Source of the DNA: JAEMQF01 sp963775015
Lineage (GTDB): Bacteria > Pseudomonadota > Gammaproteobacteria > Burkholderiales > Burkholderiaceae_C
DNA: 64,000 nt
Direction: 5' to 3'
Assembly: GCA_963775015.1 (NCBI GenBank)
Contig: CAVZHI010000019.1
Span: forward strand, 82,937 to 146,936
This document shows positions 17,370 to 27,470 of this stretch, in pieces. The stretch's first letter is position 1. Every line of letters starts with the position of its first letter. The position numbers were made by a program, and so were the translations under genes. Under the pieces are notes generated by a model, which did no database searches, was not told the origin of the DNA, and worked only from the letters and a program-made list of their open reading frames with translations.

Positions 17370-18281
17370 TCAAGCCGGCGTGGCGGCCCGGCGCCGATTC
17401 ACGAGCACGATTCCGAGGCACACCGCCGCCAGCGCGAACCACAGCCGAAGCGTGATCGGCTCGCCGAGCAGCGACGCGCCCATCAGCAGGCCGAACACCG
17501 GCGTGAGCAGCGTGAATGCCGCGAGAAGTGTCGCCGGGTAGTGGCGGATGAGCCAGAACCATACCAGATAACTCGCGAACGCGACGATCACGCTTTGAAA
17601 GACGAACGACGCCGTGACAAGCGGCGACAACGCCGCCGGCCAGGGCTCGCCGGCCATCACCCCGGCGAGCGTCAACGCGACACCGGTGACGCCGAGCTGG
17701 TAGACGAGCGTCTTCTCGGCGCTCGCGGTGCTCAGACAGCTGGCGCGGATCACGAACGTCGTCGCGCCCCAGAGCAGCGCCGCGGCGACCCCCAGCGCGT
17801 CACCCCACCATTGGCGCGGTCCCGCAGCGCCCTGCGTGAAGCTTTCGGCAAAAGCCCACGCCACGCCGGCAAACGCGAGCAACAGGCCGAGCACCTGCGC
17901 CGGCGCGAGCCGCTCCGAGCGCGATATGAAAGGCATGCCGAGCGCGACAACGAAGGGCGACAGGTACAGAAAAACGACCATGCGCGACGCCGTCGTGAAC
18001 TGGAGTCCGAGGAAGATGGCGCCGAACTCGGCAGCGAACAGCGCTCCCGCGAGCAGCCCGGGCCACAGTGTGCGGTCGGCGCCGAACATCGCCACGCCGC
18101 GCCAACGCGCCCAGGCGAAGACGAGCAGCGCACCGATCAGTGATCGGCCGCCCGCCTGGAGCAGCGCCGGAATTTCCGGCAACGCGACTTTCACCGCAAC
18201 CTGGTTCAGGCCCCACAGGAAGCAGCACATGACGAGCGCCGCGACGGCGCGCGCGTCCAGGGCCTGGCGCCGATCAGGCAT
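17370..18281 (-). CDS. EamA/DMT-superfamily transporter
   Basis: Predicted inner-membrane permease of about ten helices (303 residues), built as two EamA repeats: VMCCFLWGLNQVAVKVAL opens the first and LGVAAALLWGATTFVIRA the second. The family exports metabolites or amino acids; the substrate cannot be read from sequence. The ATG at 18281 overlaps the 3' end of the rhomboid-like gene by eight bases, suggesting coupling. Confidence 0.88.
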   Translation of the reverse strand: MPDRRQALDARAVAALVMCCFLWGLNQVAVKVALPEIPALLQAGGRSLIGALLVFAWARWRGVAMFGADRTLWPGLLAGALFAAEFGAIFLGLQFTTASRMVVFLYLSPFVVALGMPFISRSERLAPAQVLGLLLAFAGVAWAFAESFTQGAAGPRQWWGDALGVAAALLWGATTFVIRASCLSTASAEKTLVYQLGVTGVALTLAGVMAGEPWPAALSPLVTASFVFQSVIVAFASYLVWFWLIRHYPATLLAAFTLLTPVFGLLMGASLLGEPITLRLWFALAAVCLGIVLVNRRRAATPA

Positions 18282-18885
18282 GAGGCCTTGCCGAGCGCGC
18301 GCGGCGCAAGCCCAGCGCCGCACCGGCGCAGGCCAGACCCGCCGCCACGCCGCTCGCGTGGGCGAGCGGTGCGACCATGATCCCCAAGCTGGGTTGAAAT
18401 GTCGCCGGGCTCCACGGGAATTCGAACCCGACCTTGAGCAGCAGACCGACGCCGATCGCCGCGCCGACGCGGCGCCGGCGCGAATCGCCGCCGGCCACGA
18501 GGTGCGCCACGGCGACCGCCACGCCCGCGTGCAAGACACCCGACAGGCCGCCGTAGTGGGCGAGCTGCGGGTCGACGAGCAGCCCATAGTGCGTCAGCGG
18601 CCACGCCGCGGCCCAGGCGAACCCCATGTCGCCCGGAATTCGCGCCACCCCACCCAGCGCCGCGATCACGGTGGCGCCGGCCAGATTGGCGATCAGGTGC
18701 GCGCCGCTGAAATGCACCGCCGCGGCGCTGACGCTGCGCCAGGGCTGAGTCAATGCCAGCGTCGGCTGCCAATCGAACCATTCGTGCGGCGCGAACCAGG
18801 CGAGCATGGAAAACACGGCGAGCAAGCCGGACACGCCGAACCAGACCTTCGCCCCGGGGTCGCGCGCGACGGCGTGCCGGTTCAA
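18274..18885 (-). CDS. Rhomboid-family (rhombosortase-like) intramembrane serine protease
   Basis: About 203 residues with several hydrophobic helices. The rhomboid catalytic pair is visible: YGGLSGVLHAG with the nucleophile serine in GxSG, and LAHASG with the partner histidine near the C-terminus; an early FSGAHLIANLAG fits the helix-2 motif. The small size and the SGVLH sequence are closer to rhombosortase than to GlpG. There is no ATG near the 5' end; TTG at 18885 is the most upstream start within the gap after glnE, so the start is uncertain. No GlyGly-CTERM substrate was noticed here. Confidence 0.7.
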   Translation of the reverse strand: MNRHAVARDPGAKVWFGVSGLLAVFSMLAWFAPHEWFDWQPTLALTQPWRSVSAAAVHFSGAHLIANLAGATVIAALGGVARIPGDMGFAWAAAWPLTHYGLLVDPQLAHYGGLSGVLHAGVAVAVAHLVAGGDSRRRRVGAAIGVGLLLKVGFEFPWSPATFQPSLGIMVAPLAHASGVAAGLACAGAALGLRRARSARPHA

Positions 18886-18892
18886 GCGCAGC

Positions 18893-21730
18893 TCAAGCGA
18901 AGAGGTGGCGCCACAGCGCGAGCACGGCTTCGGATTGCGGCCGCATCGCCTCCGGGTCGAGTTGCGTCGGCTGCTCGTCCAGGCGCGCGCGGTGCTGGGC
19001 GCGACGCAGATCGCGGTACGCGTCGGCCGCGGCGTTCCCCATCGAACCGGGCAACAGGCCGCAAGCCTGGGCACGTTGCAGGAGCGCGATGTTGCCCGCG
19101 TTGTCGAGCAATTCGGGGTGCGCCGCGCCTTGTGTCAGGACGAGAAACTGGACCGCGAATTCGACGTCCATCATGCCGCCGGTGCTGTGTTTGACGTCGA
19201 ATCGCTCGGCCTTCACTGGGTGCGCCTGGCGCACCTTGTTGCGCATCGATTCGATCTCGCCGCGCAGCGCGCCAGCGTCGCGCGGCGCACACAGCACGGC
19301 GCGGCGCACCGCCTCGAAGCGCGGCACGAGGATGCGCGCGCCAGCGCACCAGCGCGCCCGCGTCAGCGCCTGGTGCTCCCAGGTCCAGGCGGTGTTGCTG
19401 CCGCGCCCGGCCTGGTAGTTTTCGAACGAGGCGATCGACGTCACGAGCATTCCCGAGTTGCCGTTCGGCCGCAGCGCGGTGTCGATGTCGAACAGCTCGC
19501 CCGCGCTCGTGCGCAGCGTCAGCCAATTGATCAATTTGCGCACGAACGCGCCGTAGATTTCGGCGCTGCGTTCATCGTCGTCGTCGTAGAGGAAGACGAC
19601 GTCCAGGTCGCTGCCGTAGCCGAGCTCCTTGCCGCCGAGTTTGCCGTAGGCGATGACGGCGAACTGCGGGTCCGGCCGGTGCGCCTGTTTCAGGTGCCCC
19701 CAGGCCCAGCGCAGCGCGCAATCCAGGGTCGCGTCGGCGAGCGCCGACAACTCGTCCGCCACCTGTTCGACGGAGAGTTCGCCCTCGACGTCGCGCACCA
19801 GGGTGCGAAACACCTCGGCCTGATGGGCGCGGCGCAAGGTGTCGAGCAACGCCTCTTCGTCGGCCTGGCCGGAACGCGTCCACGCCTCGTGCCTCGCGTC
19901 GAGCTCGCGAATGAACGCTAGCGCGTCGAAACGGCCGTGCAGCAGGCGCGAGTCGGCGAGTTCGTCGATCACGCCGGGGTGCAGCATCAGGTAGCGCATC
20001 GGCCAACGCGCCAGGCCGAGCAGACGCAGCAGCCGCATCTGCACTTCGGGCCGCTCGACGAGCAGCGCGAGGTAACTCTCGCGGCGCAGCAGCGGCTCGA
20101 GCCAGTCGATGAAGCGCAGCGCCGCCTCGCCGCTGCACGAACCTTCGCGCGTGGCCGCCGCAGCGCGTTCGATGAGGCGCGCCAGGCGCAGCTTGGCGGC
20201 GTCGCGCAGCATCGCGATCTTCGGCCGCTCGCGCAGGCTGCGCACGCGCGCTGCCAGGTCTTGCGGCAACTGCTCGGCAAAGGCCTCGCTGTCCACGCCC
20301 AGGGGTTCGCTGCTGCAGCCGCGGCAGGCGCCATTGCCGGCGGCGCTGCCGACGCCGTTTTGCGGCGCCCGCCCATCGTGCAGGAGGGCGTCGAATTCGG
20401 TCGCGACAAACTCGCGAATTTCACCCAGGCGGTCGAGCAAGTCGCAATGACTTGCTGGGTCGCTTGGAGGGGTTTGTTCGCCCGCCTCGGCGCTGCACGC
20501 GAGGCCCATCGAGCGCGCGATCCAGGCGAGGTCGCCGTCCAGCGTCGGCAACAGGTGCGTCTGCTGGTCGTCGAGGTACTGGATGCGATGCTCGATGCGG
20601 CGCAGAAAGGTGTACGCGTCGGCGAGGCGCTGCGCATTCGTGGATTTCATCAATCCCGCAGCGGCGAGCTTGTCGAGCGCCTTCAGCGTCGAGCGCGTGC
20701 GCATTTCCGGGAAGTGGCCGCCGCGCACGACCTGGAGCAATTGCACGATGAATTCGATTTCGCGAATCCCGCCGCGCGACAGCTTGACGTCGTTGCTGCG
20801 CTCGGGCCGGCCTGCGGCGCGGCGCTGCGCTTCGTCGCGGACTTTCTGGTGCAACTGGCGCAAGCCCTCGAACACGCCATAGTCGAGGTAACGCCGGTAG
20901 ACGAACGCCGTGACCACGGAGCGCAGTGCGTCGGCGCTGCGGTCGCTGGGGCTGAGCGCAGGCGCGACGACGCGGCTTTTCAGCCAGGCAAAACGCTCCC
21001 ACTCGCGGCCCTGGTCCTGCAGGTATTCCTCGAGCATCGCCAGGCTCACGACCGGCGGGCCGGAGTTGCCGTTCGGGCGCAACGCGAGGTCGACGCGGAA
21101 CACGAAACCGTCGTCGCTCACGTCGCCGATCAAGGCGTAGAGGCAACGCGCGACCTGCGAAAAATACTCGTGCGCGCTGACCGGTCGGGTGCCGTCGGTC
21201 TGACCGGAATCGGCGTAGACGTAGACGAGGTCGATGTCGGAGGACACGTTCAGCTCGCGCCCGCCGAGCTTGCCCATGCCGATGACCCAGAACACGATGC
21301 GCTGCCCTGCCGCGTCGCGCGGCACGCCGAAGCGCGCGTCCTGTTCGTCTTGCGCGTGCTGCAGGGCGAGGCGCAAGCTCGCCTCGGCGAGTTCCGTCAT
21401 GGCGCGCGTCACGTCGGCCAGCAGCGCGTTCTGTTCGACGTCGAGCACCGCGAGCCGCTCCAGCACCAGTTGGCGCGCCACACGCAGCGCGGCCGGCAGG
21501 CTGCGCCCCGCGCCCTGGAGCTGCTGCACGAGCGCCACGATGTTCTCGCGCCCGGGCAGGCCGGGGCCCAGGAGCGCCAATTCGGCGGCGTAGCGACGCC
21601 GGATGCGCTGCACGAAGCGGCTGTGGTCGGCCGCGGCGACTGCGCCGGTTTCGCTCGCGACGCAGCCGCTGGTCGGCGCGGCGGCGCCGACCAGCGTTGA
21701 CCCGGAATCCATAGGGGTGCGCGCGCTCAC
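18893..21730 (-). CDS. glnE: Bifunctional glutamine synthetase adenylyltransferase/adenylyl-removing enzyme
   Basis: Controls glutamine synthetase by adenylylation and deadenylylation in response to PII. The 945-residue product has two nucleotidyltransferase domains with matching active-site signatures: GMGKLGGRELNVSSDIDLVY in the N-terminal (removing) half and AYGKLGGKELGYGSDLDVVF in the C-terminal (adding) half, each followed by the family motif ALRPNGNSG. The start could be 21730 or the in-frame ATG at 21712. It is divergent from yhdP, a known neighbour arrangement. Confidence 0.95.
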   Translation of the reverse strand: MSARTPMDSGSTLVGAAAPTSGCVASETGAVAAADHSRFVQRIRRRYAAELALLGPGLPGRENIVALVQQLQGAGRSLPAALRVARQLVLERLAVLDVEQNALLADVTRAMTELAEASLRLALQHAQDEQDARFGVPRDAAGQRIVFWVIGMGKLGGRELNVSSDIDLVYVYADSGQTDGTRPVSAHEYFSQVARCLYALIGDVSDDGFVFRVDLALRPNGNSGPPVVSLAMLEEYLQDQGREWERFAWLKSRVVAPALSPSDRSADALRSVVTAFVYRRYLDYGVFEGLRQLHQKVRDEAQRRAAGRPERSNDVKLSRGGIREIEFIVQLLQVVRGGHFPEMRTRSTLKALDKLAAAGLMKSTNAQRLADAYTFLRRIEHRIQYLDDQQTHLLPTLDGDLAWIARSMGLACSAEAGEQTPPSDPASHCDLLDRLGEIREFVATEFDALLHDGRAPQNGVGSAAGNGACRGCSSEPLGVDSEAFAEQLPQDLAARVRSLRERPKIAMLRDAAKLRLARLIERAAAATREGSCSGEAALRFIDWLEPLLRRESYLALLVERPEVQMRLLRLLGLARWPMRYLMLHPGVIDELADSRLLHGRFDALAFIRELDARHEAWTRSGQADEEALLDTLRRAHQAEVFRTLVRDVEGELSVEQVADELSALADATLDCALRWAWGHLKQAHRPDPQFAVIAYGKLGGKELGYGSDLDVVFLYDDDDERSAEIYGAFVRKLINWLTLRTSAGELFDIDTALRPNGNSGMLVTSIASFENYQAGRGSNTAWTWEHQALTRARWCAGARILVPRFEAVRRAVLCAPRDAGALRGEIESMRNKVRQAHPVKAERFDVKHSTGGMMDVEFAVQFLVLTQGAAHPELLDNAGNIALLQRAQACGLLPGSMGNAAADAYRDLRRAQHRARLDEQPTQLDPEAMRPQSEAVLALWRHLFA

Positions 21731-21808
21731 TGTGCTAGATTGGCCCAGCCTCGGCCGACGAAGACAGCATCACGCAGTCCGCCACGAGCCCCGCCCCGCC
21801 TGCATTGC

Positions 21809-24800
21809 ATGTCATCGATCCCGCCACCTTTCGCCGATACCGAACCGCTGGCTGCTGCGGCTGCCGCAAGCGGCGTCGAACCGGCCCAAAGAAACCGCCG
21901 CCGCCGCTGGTTGCTGCGCCTGCTGGTGTGGCCCGTTCTCTTGCTCTGGACTCTGCTGGCGCTGGCGTGGCTGGCACTGCATTGGCTGATTCTGCCGCAC
22001 ATCGAAGAGTGGCGCGTGCCGCTCGAAGTGCGCGCCAGCGCGGCCCTCGGCGTGCCGGTGAAGATCGGCCATATCGCCGTGCATTCGAGCGGCTGGGTGC
22101 CGTCGCTCGAACTCCGCGACGTCAAACTTCTCGACGCAGAGCAGCGCACCGCATTGCACTTGCCACGCGTCGCGGTGGCGGTCTCGCCGCAGGCGTTGTT
22201 GAACCTGCGCGTGAGCTTCGATCAACTGCTCATCGAAGGCGCCGAGCTCGACGTGCGGCGCGCCCGCGACGGGCGCATTTATGTCGCCGGCCTGGCCCTG
22301 GGCGGGGATGGAACCGGCGAGGACAACGCTGCGGCGGACTGGTTCTTTTCGCAGCACGAGTTCGTGATCCGCGGCGGCACGCTGCGCTGGACCGACGAGC
22401 CACGCGACGCGCCGCCGGTGGCGCTGACCGACGTCCAGTTCGTGCTGCGCAACGGCCTGCTGTCGCACGACTTGAAGCTGGAGGCGACACCACCGCCCGA
22501 GTGGGGCGAACGTTTCACGCTCACCGGCCGCTTCACCCAGCCGCTGATGGCGCCGGCGAGCCAGTGGCAGCGCTGGAGCGGCAACGCCTACGCCGACCTG
22601 CCGCGCGCCGACCTGCAGCCGCTGCGCCGTCACGCGACGCTGCCGTTCGACCTGAGCGAAGGCACGGGCGCAGTGCGTGCCTGGTTCGACATTCGCGACG
22701 GCTCGCTGCACGCAGCAACCCTCGACGTCGGCCTGCGCAGCGTGGCGCTGCGCCTGGGCCCGAAGGTCGACGAACTGCGCATCGAACAACTGCAAGGACG
22801 GATCGACGCCGAGCGCGACGCGGAAGGCACGGCGCTGTCGCTCGAACGCCTCAGCTTCGTCACCAGCGACGGCATGCGCTGGCCCGGTGGCGACGTGAAG
22901 TTGAAGTGGCGCCAGCGCGAAGGCGCCTCCGCGACCGGCGGCGAGTTGACTGCGCAGCGCCTGGACCTGGCGCTGCTGGCCCAAATCGCATCGCGCATTC
23001 CGCTCGGCGCTGCATTGCACCAGTTGCTCGGCGAACTGAATCCCAAAGGTTTGCTCACCGACTTCTCGGCGCGCTGGGACGGCCCGCTCGATGCGCCCCG
23101 ACGCTACCAGGTGAAAGGCCAATTGAGCGGCCTCGCGCTCGCCTCGCGCGCGTCGGCCGAGGCGCACCGGGTTGGCCGCCCTGGCCTGCGCAACGCGACG
23201 CTGCAGTTGAGCGCGAATGAAAAAGGCGGCACGGGCAAGCTCGAAGTGCGCGACGGTGTGCTCGAAGTCCCCGGGCTGTTCGAAGACCCGAAAATCCGCA
23301 TCGAGCGCTTGAGCGCGGATCTGGAGTGGCGCATTGCCGCGGGCAAGGCGACGTTCACGGTGAAAAACGCAACGCTCGCGAACCCGGACGCGAGTGGCGA
23401 GTTCGAGGCCGCGTGGAACAGCGGCGCGGGCAGCGAACCCTTCGGGCGCGGCGGGCGCTTCCCGGGCCAGATCGAGCTCACCGGGCGCCTGAACCAGGGC
23501 ATGGCAGTGCGCGCCGCGCGCTACCTGCCGCTCGGCATCCCCGAGGCGACGCGGCGTTACGTCGAGCGCGCCGTGAAGGGCGGCCAGGTGCGGCGCCTGG
23601 ACATCCGCGTCAAAGGCGACCTGTGGGACTTCCCGTATTTCGATCCCACGACGCGCGGTGAATTTCGCCTTGCCGCACTCGCCGACGACGTGGCGTTCGC
23701 GTTCGTTCCGAGCGCGCCGGCCAGCGCCACCGAGCCGGCCTTCGTTTCGCCGTGGCCGGAGCTGGCGCATGTCAGCGGCGAGCTGATCATCGACCGCGCG
23801 TCGCTCGAAGTCAGAGGCGCGACAGCGCAGCTCGGCGGGGTCGCGTGGACCGACGTGCGCGGCGGGATTCGCAACGTGATCGAACAGCGGATCCTGACGC
23901 TGAACGGCACGGCGCGCGGTCAGGCTGCCGAGATGCTGCGCATCGTCAACGCGAGCCCGGTCGGCGATTGGATTCACCGCTCGCTCGCACGCAGCACGGC
24001 AAGCGGTGGCGCGACTCTCGATCTCGGTCTGAGCATCCCGCTGCGCGACTTCAGCAAGGCCGAAGTGAAAGGCAGCGTCCTGCTCGCCGGCAACGACGTT
24101 CGCATCACTCCCGACAGCCCGCTGCTCGCGGCGGCGAAAGGCCGCGTCGACTTCAGCCACAAGGGCTTTGCCGTGGTCGGCGCGACGGCGAATGCTTACG
24201 GCGGCGAAGTCGCATTCGAAGGCGGCTTGAAGGGCGACGGAAAGCTGCGCTTTGACGGCCAGGGCACGGCGACCGTCGAAGCGTTGCGCCGCGCCAGCGA
24301 GCTCGGTCTGCTGGCGCGAATCGCCCCGCACCTGAGCGGCAAGGTGGTCTACCGCATGGGCCTGGGCTTCACCGAGGGCCACCCCGACATCAGCATCACG
24401 AGCGACCTGGTCGGCCTGGCGAGCGACTTGCCGCCACCCTTGCGCAAGGGCCCCGAGACGGCGCTGCCGACGCGCTATTCGACGAGCCTGGTGCGCGACT
24501 CCTGGTTGCCCGGGCGCAAGCTCGCCGACATCCTCGCGCTCGAGATCGGGCCTTTGCTGCAGGTGCAGTACCGGCGCGACATTTCGGGCGACGTGGCGCG
24601 CGTGACGAGCGGCGCCATCGGCATCGGCCTGGCCGCCGGCGAAACCGTCCCGACGTCGACCCAAGGCGTGGCGGTGAACGCGAACCTCAGCGCAGTCAAC
24701 CTCGACGCGTGGGAAACGGTGTACCGCAAGCTGTTCGACGACGGCGGCGAGATCCGCGGCGGCGCCGACGACGACCCCGGTTACGGCCCGGACCGGCTCG

Positions 24801-25912
24801 CCGTGCGCGCCCAGGAGCTGATCACCGGCGGGCGCCGCATCACCGGCGTCGTCGCCGGGATTTCGCGCGACGCCGGCCAGTGGCGCGCGACGCTCGAAGC
24901 GGATCAGCTCAGCGGCTACGTCGAATACCGCCCGCCGCGCCGCGCCGCAACGCCCACAGCCGGCGCCGGGCGCATCTACGCGCGCCTGTCGCGCCTGTCG
25001 CTGCCGAAGTACGACGTCGAACAGTTCGAGAAACTGCTCGACGAACCGGCGAGCAGCGTGCCGGCGCTGGACATCGTCGTCGACGACTTCGAGCTGCGCG
25101 GGAAACGCCTCGGCCGGCTCGAGATCGCAGCGACAAACCAGGTCGGCGCCGCGGCGCCGGCGGCGCGCGAGTGGCGCTTGTCCAAGTTCAGCCTCGCCAC
25201 ACCCGAGGCGCAGCTCAGCGCGACCGGCACCTGGTCGGCCGGCGGCGCTGCAGCGCGGCGTGCCGAAATGGACTTTCGCCTGGAGCTTCGCGACAGCGGC
25301 GCCTACCTCGAGCGGCTCGGCCTGGGCAAGGCGGTGCGCGGCGGCAAGGGGTTGCTCGCGGGTCAGCTGGCGTGGCTCGGCTCGCCGCTGTCGCTCGACT
25401 TCGCGAGCATGAGCGGCCAGTTCAACGTGGCGGTCGAGGCGGGTCAGTTCCTCAAGGCCGACCCCGGCGCGGCGCGGCTGCTCGGCGTGCTCTCGCTGCA
25501 GGCGCTGCCGCGCCGGCTCTTGTTCGACTTTCGCGATGTCTTCGAAGAAGGTTTCGCCTTCGACAGTTTCGGCGGCGACGTGCGTGTCGACAAAGGCGTC
25601 GCGCACACGAACAACCTGCGCATGCGCGGCGTGCAGGCGGTGGTGCTGATGGAAGGCCAGGCCGACATCGGGCGCGAGACGCAGGACCTGCGCGTCGTCG
25701 TCGTCCCCGAAATCAATGCCGGCACCGCATCGCTCGCGTACGCCGTCATCAACCCGGCGATCGGGTTGGGAACTTTTCTCGCCCAGTTGTTCCTGCGCCG
25801 GCCGCTCAGCGAAGCCGGCACGCGCGAATTCCACGTCACCGGGCCCTGGGCCGACCCGCAGGTGGATCGGATCGAGCGCAAGGCCGAAGCCCAGAGCCCG
25901 CCACCCCGATGA
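21809..25912 (+). CDS. yhdP: YhdP family protein (AsmA-like, outer-membrane lipid transport)
   Basis: Very large envelope protein (1367 residues) with one N-terminal transmembrane helix (about residues 33-60, after an RNRRRRW basic stretch) and a long periplasmic part rich in alternating beta strands. YhdP, with TamB and YdbH, is implicated in moving phospholipid to the outer membrane. The C-terminal part (LSLQALPRRLLFDFRDVF, GVAHTNNLRMRGVQ) is the conserved AsmA-like region. The ATG at 21809 is chosen because it lies just ahead of the helix. It overlaps the nitrilase gene by four bases. Confidence 0.92.
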   Translation: MSSIPPPFADTEPLAAAAAASGVEPAQRNRRRRWLLRLLVWPVLLLWTLLALAWLALHWLILPHIEEWRVPLEVRASAALGVPVKIGHIAVHSSGWVPSLELRDVKLLDAEQRTALHLPRVAVAVSPQALLNLRVSFDQLLIEGAELDVRRARDGRIYVAGLALGGDGTGEDNAAADWFFSQHEFVIRGGTLRWTDEPRDAPPVALTDVQFVLRNGLLSHDLKLEATPPPEWGERFTLTGRFTQPLMAPASQWQRWSGNAYADLPRADLQPLRRHATLPFDLSEGTGAVRAWFDIRDGSLHAATLDVGLRSVALRLGPKVDELRIEQLQGRIDAERDAEGTALSLERLSFVTSDGMRWPGGDVKLKWRQREGASATGGELTAQRLDLALLAQIASRIPLGAALHQLLGELNPKGLLTDFSARWDGPLDAPRRYQVKGQLSGLALASRASAEAHRVGRPGLRNATLQLSANEKGGTGKLEVRDGVLEVPGLFEDPKIRIERLSADLEWRIAAGKATFTVKNATLANPDASGEFEAAWNSGAGSEPFGRGGRFPGQIELTGRLNQGMAVRAARYLPLGIPEATRRYVERAVKGGQVRRLDIRVKGDLWDFPYFDPTTRGEFRLAALADDVAFAFVPSAPASATEPAFVSPWPELAHVSGELIIDRASLEVRGATAQLGGVAWTDVRGGIRNVIEQRILTLNGTARGQAAEMLRIVNASPVGDWIHRSLARSTASGGATLDLGLSIPLRDFSKAEVKGSVLLAGNDVRITPDSPLLAAAKGRVDFSHKGFAVVGATANAYGGEVAFEGGLKGDGKLRFDGQGTATVEALRRASELGLLARIAPHLSGKVVYRMGLGFTEGHPDISITSDLVGLASDLPPPLRKGPETALPTRYSTSLVRDSWLPGRKLADILALEIGPLLQVQYRRDISGDVARVTSGAIGIGLAAGETVPTSTQGVAVNANLSAVNLDAWETVYRKLFDDGGEIRGGADDDPGYGPDRLAVRAQELITGGRRITGVVAGISRDAGQWRATLEADQLSGYVEYRPPRRAATPTAGAGRIYARLSRLSLPKYDVEQFEKLLDEPASSVPALDIVVDDFELRGKRLGRLEIAATNQVGAAAPAAREWRLSKFSLATPEAQLSATGTWSAGGAAARRAEMDFRLELRDSGAYLERLGLGKAVRGGKGLLAGQLAWLGSPLSLDFASMSGQFNVAVEAGQFLKADPGAARLLGVLSLQALPRRLLFDFRDVFEEGFAFDSFGGDVRVDKGVAHTNNLRMRGVQAVVLMEGQADIGRETQDLRVVVVPEINAGTASLAYAVINPAIGLGTFLAQLFLRRPLSEAGTREFHVTGPWADPQVDRIERKAEAQSPPPR

Positions 25913-26733
25913 AAATTGCCGCACTGCAAATGGTGTCCACGCCCGACGTGGCGCGCAACCTGGAGGCGGCACAGCGCCTGATCGCGCAAGCCGCGGCCCA
26001 AGGCGCGCAACTGATCGCGCTGCCCGAGTACTTCTGCCTGCTCGGGAACAACGATCGCGACAAGCTCGGCATCGCCGAAACACCGCTCGCCGCAGACGGA
26101 AGCGGCGGCGGCCCGATTCAGCACGCGCTCGCGAAGGCCGCGCGAACGCACGGCGTGTGGGTCATCGGCGGCACGCTGCCGCTGCGCTGCGCAGACCCGC
26201 AGCGTGTGCGCAACAGCAACCTGGTGTTTGCGCCCAGCGGATCGGTCGCGGCGCGCTACGACAAGATGCACCTGTTCCGCTTCGACTCCGGCACTGAGCG
26301 CTATGACGAAGGCCGCGTCCTGGAAGCCGGCGACGCGCCGGCCGCTGTGCAGTGCGGCGTTTTGCGCGTCGGCTTGAGCGTGTGCTACGACCTGCGTTTC
26401 CCCGAGTTCTACCGCGCCCTCATGGAGCCACCGTGCGACTTGCTCGCCGTGCCCTCGGCGTTCACCTACACGACGGGACGCGCGCACTGGGAGCTGCTGC
26501 TGCGCGCGCGCGCGGTCGAGAACCAGGCTTACGTGATCGCCCCAGCGCAAGGCGGAACGCATGAAAACGGGCGCCGCACCTGGGGCCACAGCATGATCGT
26601 CGACCCCTGGGGCGAGGTGCTGGGGGTCCTGCCCGAAGGCGAAGGTGTCGTTGCCGCAGAGGTCGATGCGGCGCGGCTCGGGTCGGTGCGGCGCCAGTTG
26701 CCCGCGCTCGCGCACCGGCGCCTCGGTCGTTGA
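25909..26733 (+). CDS. Nitrilase-superfamily carbon-nitrogen hydrolase (Nit2/omega-amidase-like)
   Basis: 274-residue amidase with the superfamily catalytic triad: glutamate in LIALPEYF (residue 40), lysine in YDKMHLFRF and cysteine in SVCYDLRFPE. The last signature is typical of the Nit1/Nit2 branch, which repairs deaminated glutathione or hydrolyses omega-amides. Its ATG overlaps the yhdP stop (ATGA). The yhdP-nitrilase adjacency is common in Proteobacteria. Confidence 0.9.
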   Translation: MKIAALQMVSTPDVARNLEAAQRLIAQAAAQGAQLIALPEYFCLLGNNDRDKLGIAETPLAADGSGGGPIQHALAKAARTHGVWVIGGTLPLRCADPQRVRNSNLVFAPSGSVAARYDKMHLFRFDSGTERYDEGRVLEAGDAPAAVQCGVLRVGLSVCYDLRFPEFYRALMEPPCDLLAVPSAFTYTTGRAHWELLLRARAVENQAYVIAPAQGGTHENGRRTWGHSMIVDPWGEVLGVLPEGEGVVAAEVDAARLGSVRRQLPALAHRRLGR

Positions 26734-26822
26734 AGCGCCGCGGGCGCCGCACATCGCTATCATGCGGCGCCCGCCGAGCGCGGCCGCCGCATCTCCCTTG
26801 AACCCTCACCGCCGAGAACCTC

Positions 26823-27470
26823 ATGCATCGAATCCCATCGTTCGCCGCCCTGAACGCCTGCGCCCTCGCCGTCCTGTGCGCCCCCGCATGGGCCGGCCGG
26901 CCACTCAGCGTTGACGACGCGAACGTCGACGACAAAGGAACCGGCCACGTCGAAGCCTGGTTTGCGCGCGAGACCGGCAGCACGAACGTGTTCAACATCG
27001 TTCCCGCGTACTCGCCTTGGGAAGTGGTCGAGCTCTCGGTGCCGCTGGCGCGCAATCGCACCGCGGCGGTCAGCTCGGTCGGCGGGCTCGTGCGCGTGCG
27101 AATCACCGAGCCTCAGAAGTCAGGCTGCAATTTTCTCGTCGCGCTCGGCCACCAGCACTTCAGCCCGGGCGGGAACCAGCCTTACGCGTACAGCGCGGCG
27201 ACATGCCGGAAAAACGAATTCGCGCTCAACCTCAACCTCGGCGCGGCCAATCCCTCTGGCGGGTCGAGCTACGGCACTTGGGGCGTCGCGTTCGAGCGCG
27301 ATCACGGCAACATGGTTGGGCATGTCGAAGCGTTCGGCCAAGAACACGCGAAGCCGACATTCCAGGTCGGCGCGCGCACCGACGTCGGCAGGGGCTTCCA
27401 GGTCGACGGCACGGTCGGGCGCAACGCCGGCGACACGATATTCAGCCTGGGCTTGAAGTTCAGTTTCTGA
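26823..27470 (+). CDS. Exported protein, probable small outer-membrane beta-barrel
   Basis: 215 residues with a signal peptide ending APAWA (about residue 24). The mature part alternates hydrophobic and polar residues and ends in KFSF with C-terminal phenylalanine, the usual outer-membrane barrel signal. Two cysteines (GCNF and ATCRK) could form a disulfide. I do not recognise a named family. It is a single gene 89 bases after the nitrilase. Confidence 0.6.
   Translation: MHRIPSFAALNACALAVLCAPAWAGRPLSVDDANVDDKGTGHVEAWFARETGSTNVFNIVPAYSPWEVVELSVPLARNRTAAVSSVGGLVRVRITEPQKSGCNFLVALGHQHFSPGGNQPYAYSAATCRKNEFALNLNLGAANPSGGSSYGTWGVAFERDHGNMVGHVEAFGQEHAKPTFQVGARTDVGRGFQVDGTVGRNAGDTIFSLGLKFSF

Noticed and set aside
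21812..26083. A 1423-codon open frame on the minus strand opposite yhdP
   Set aside because: It is exactly antisense to yhdP, has no family motif, and is rich in Arg/Ala/Gln as expected from reading GC-rich coding DNA backwards.
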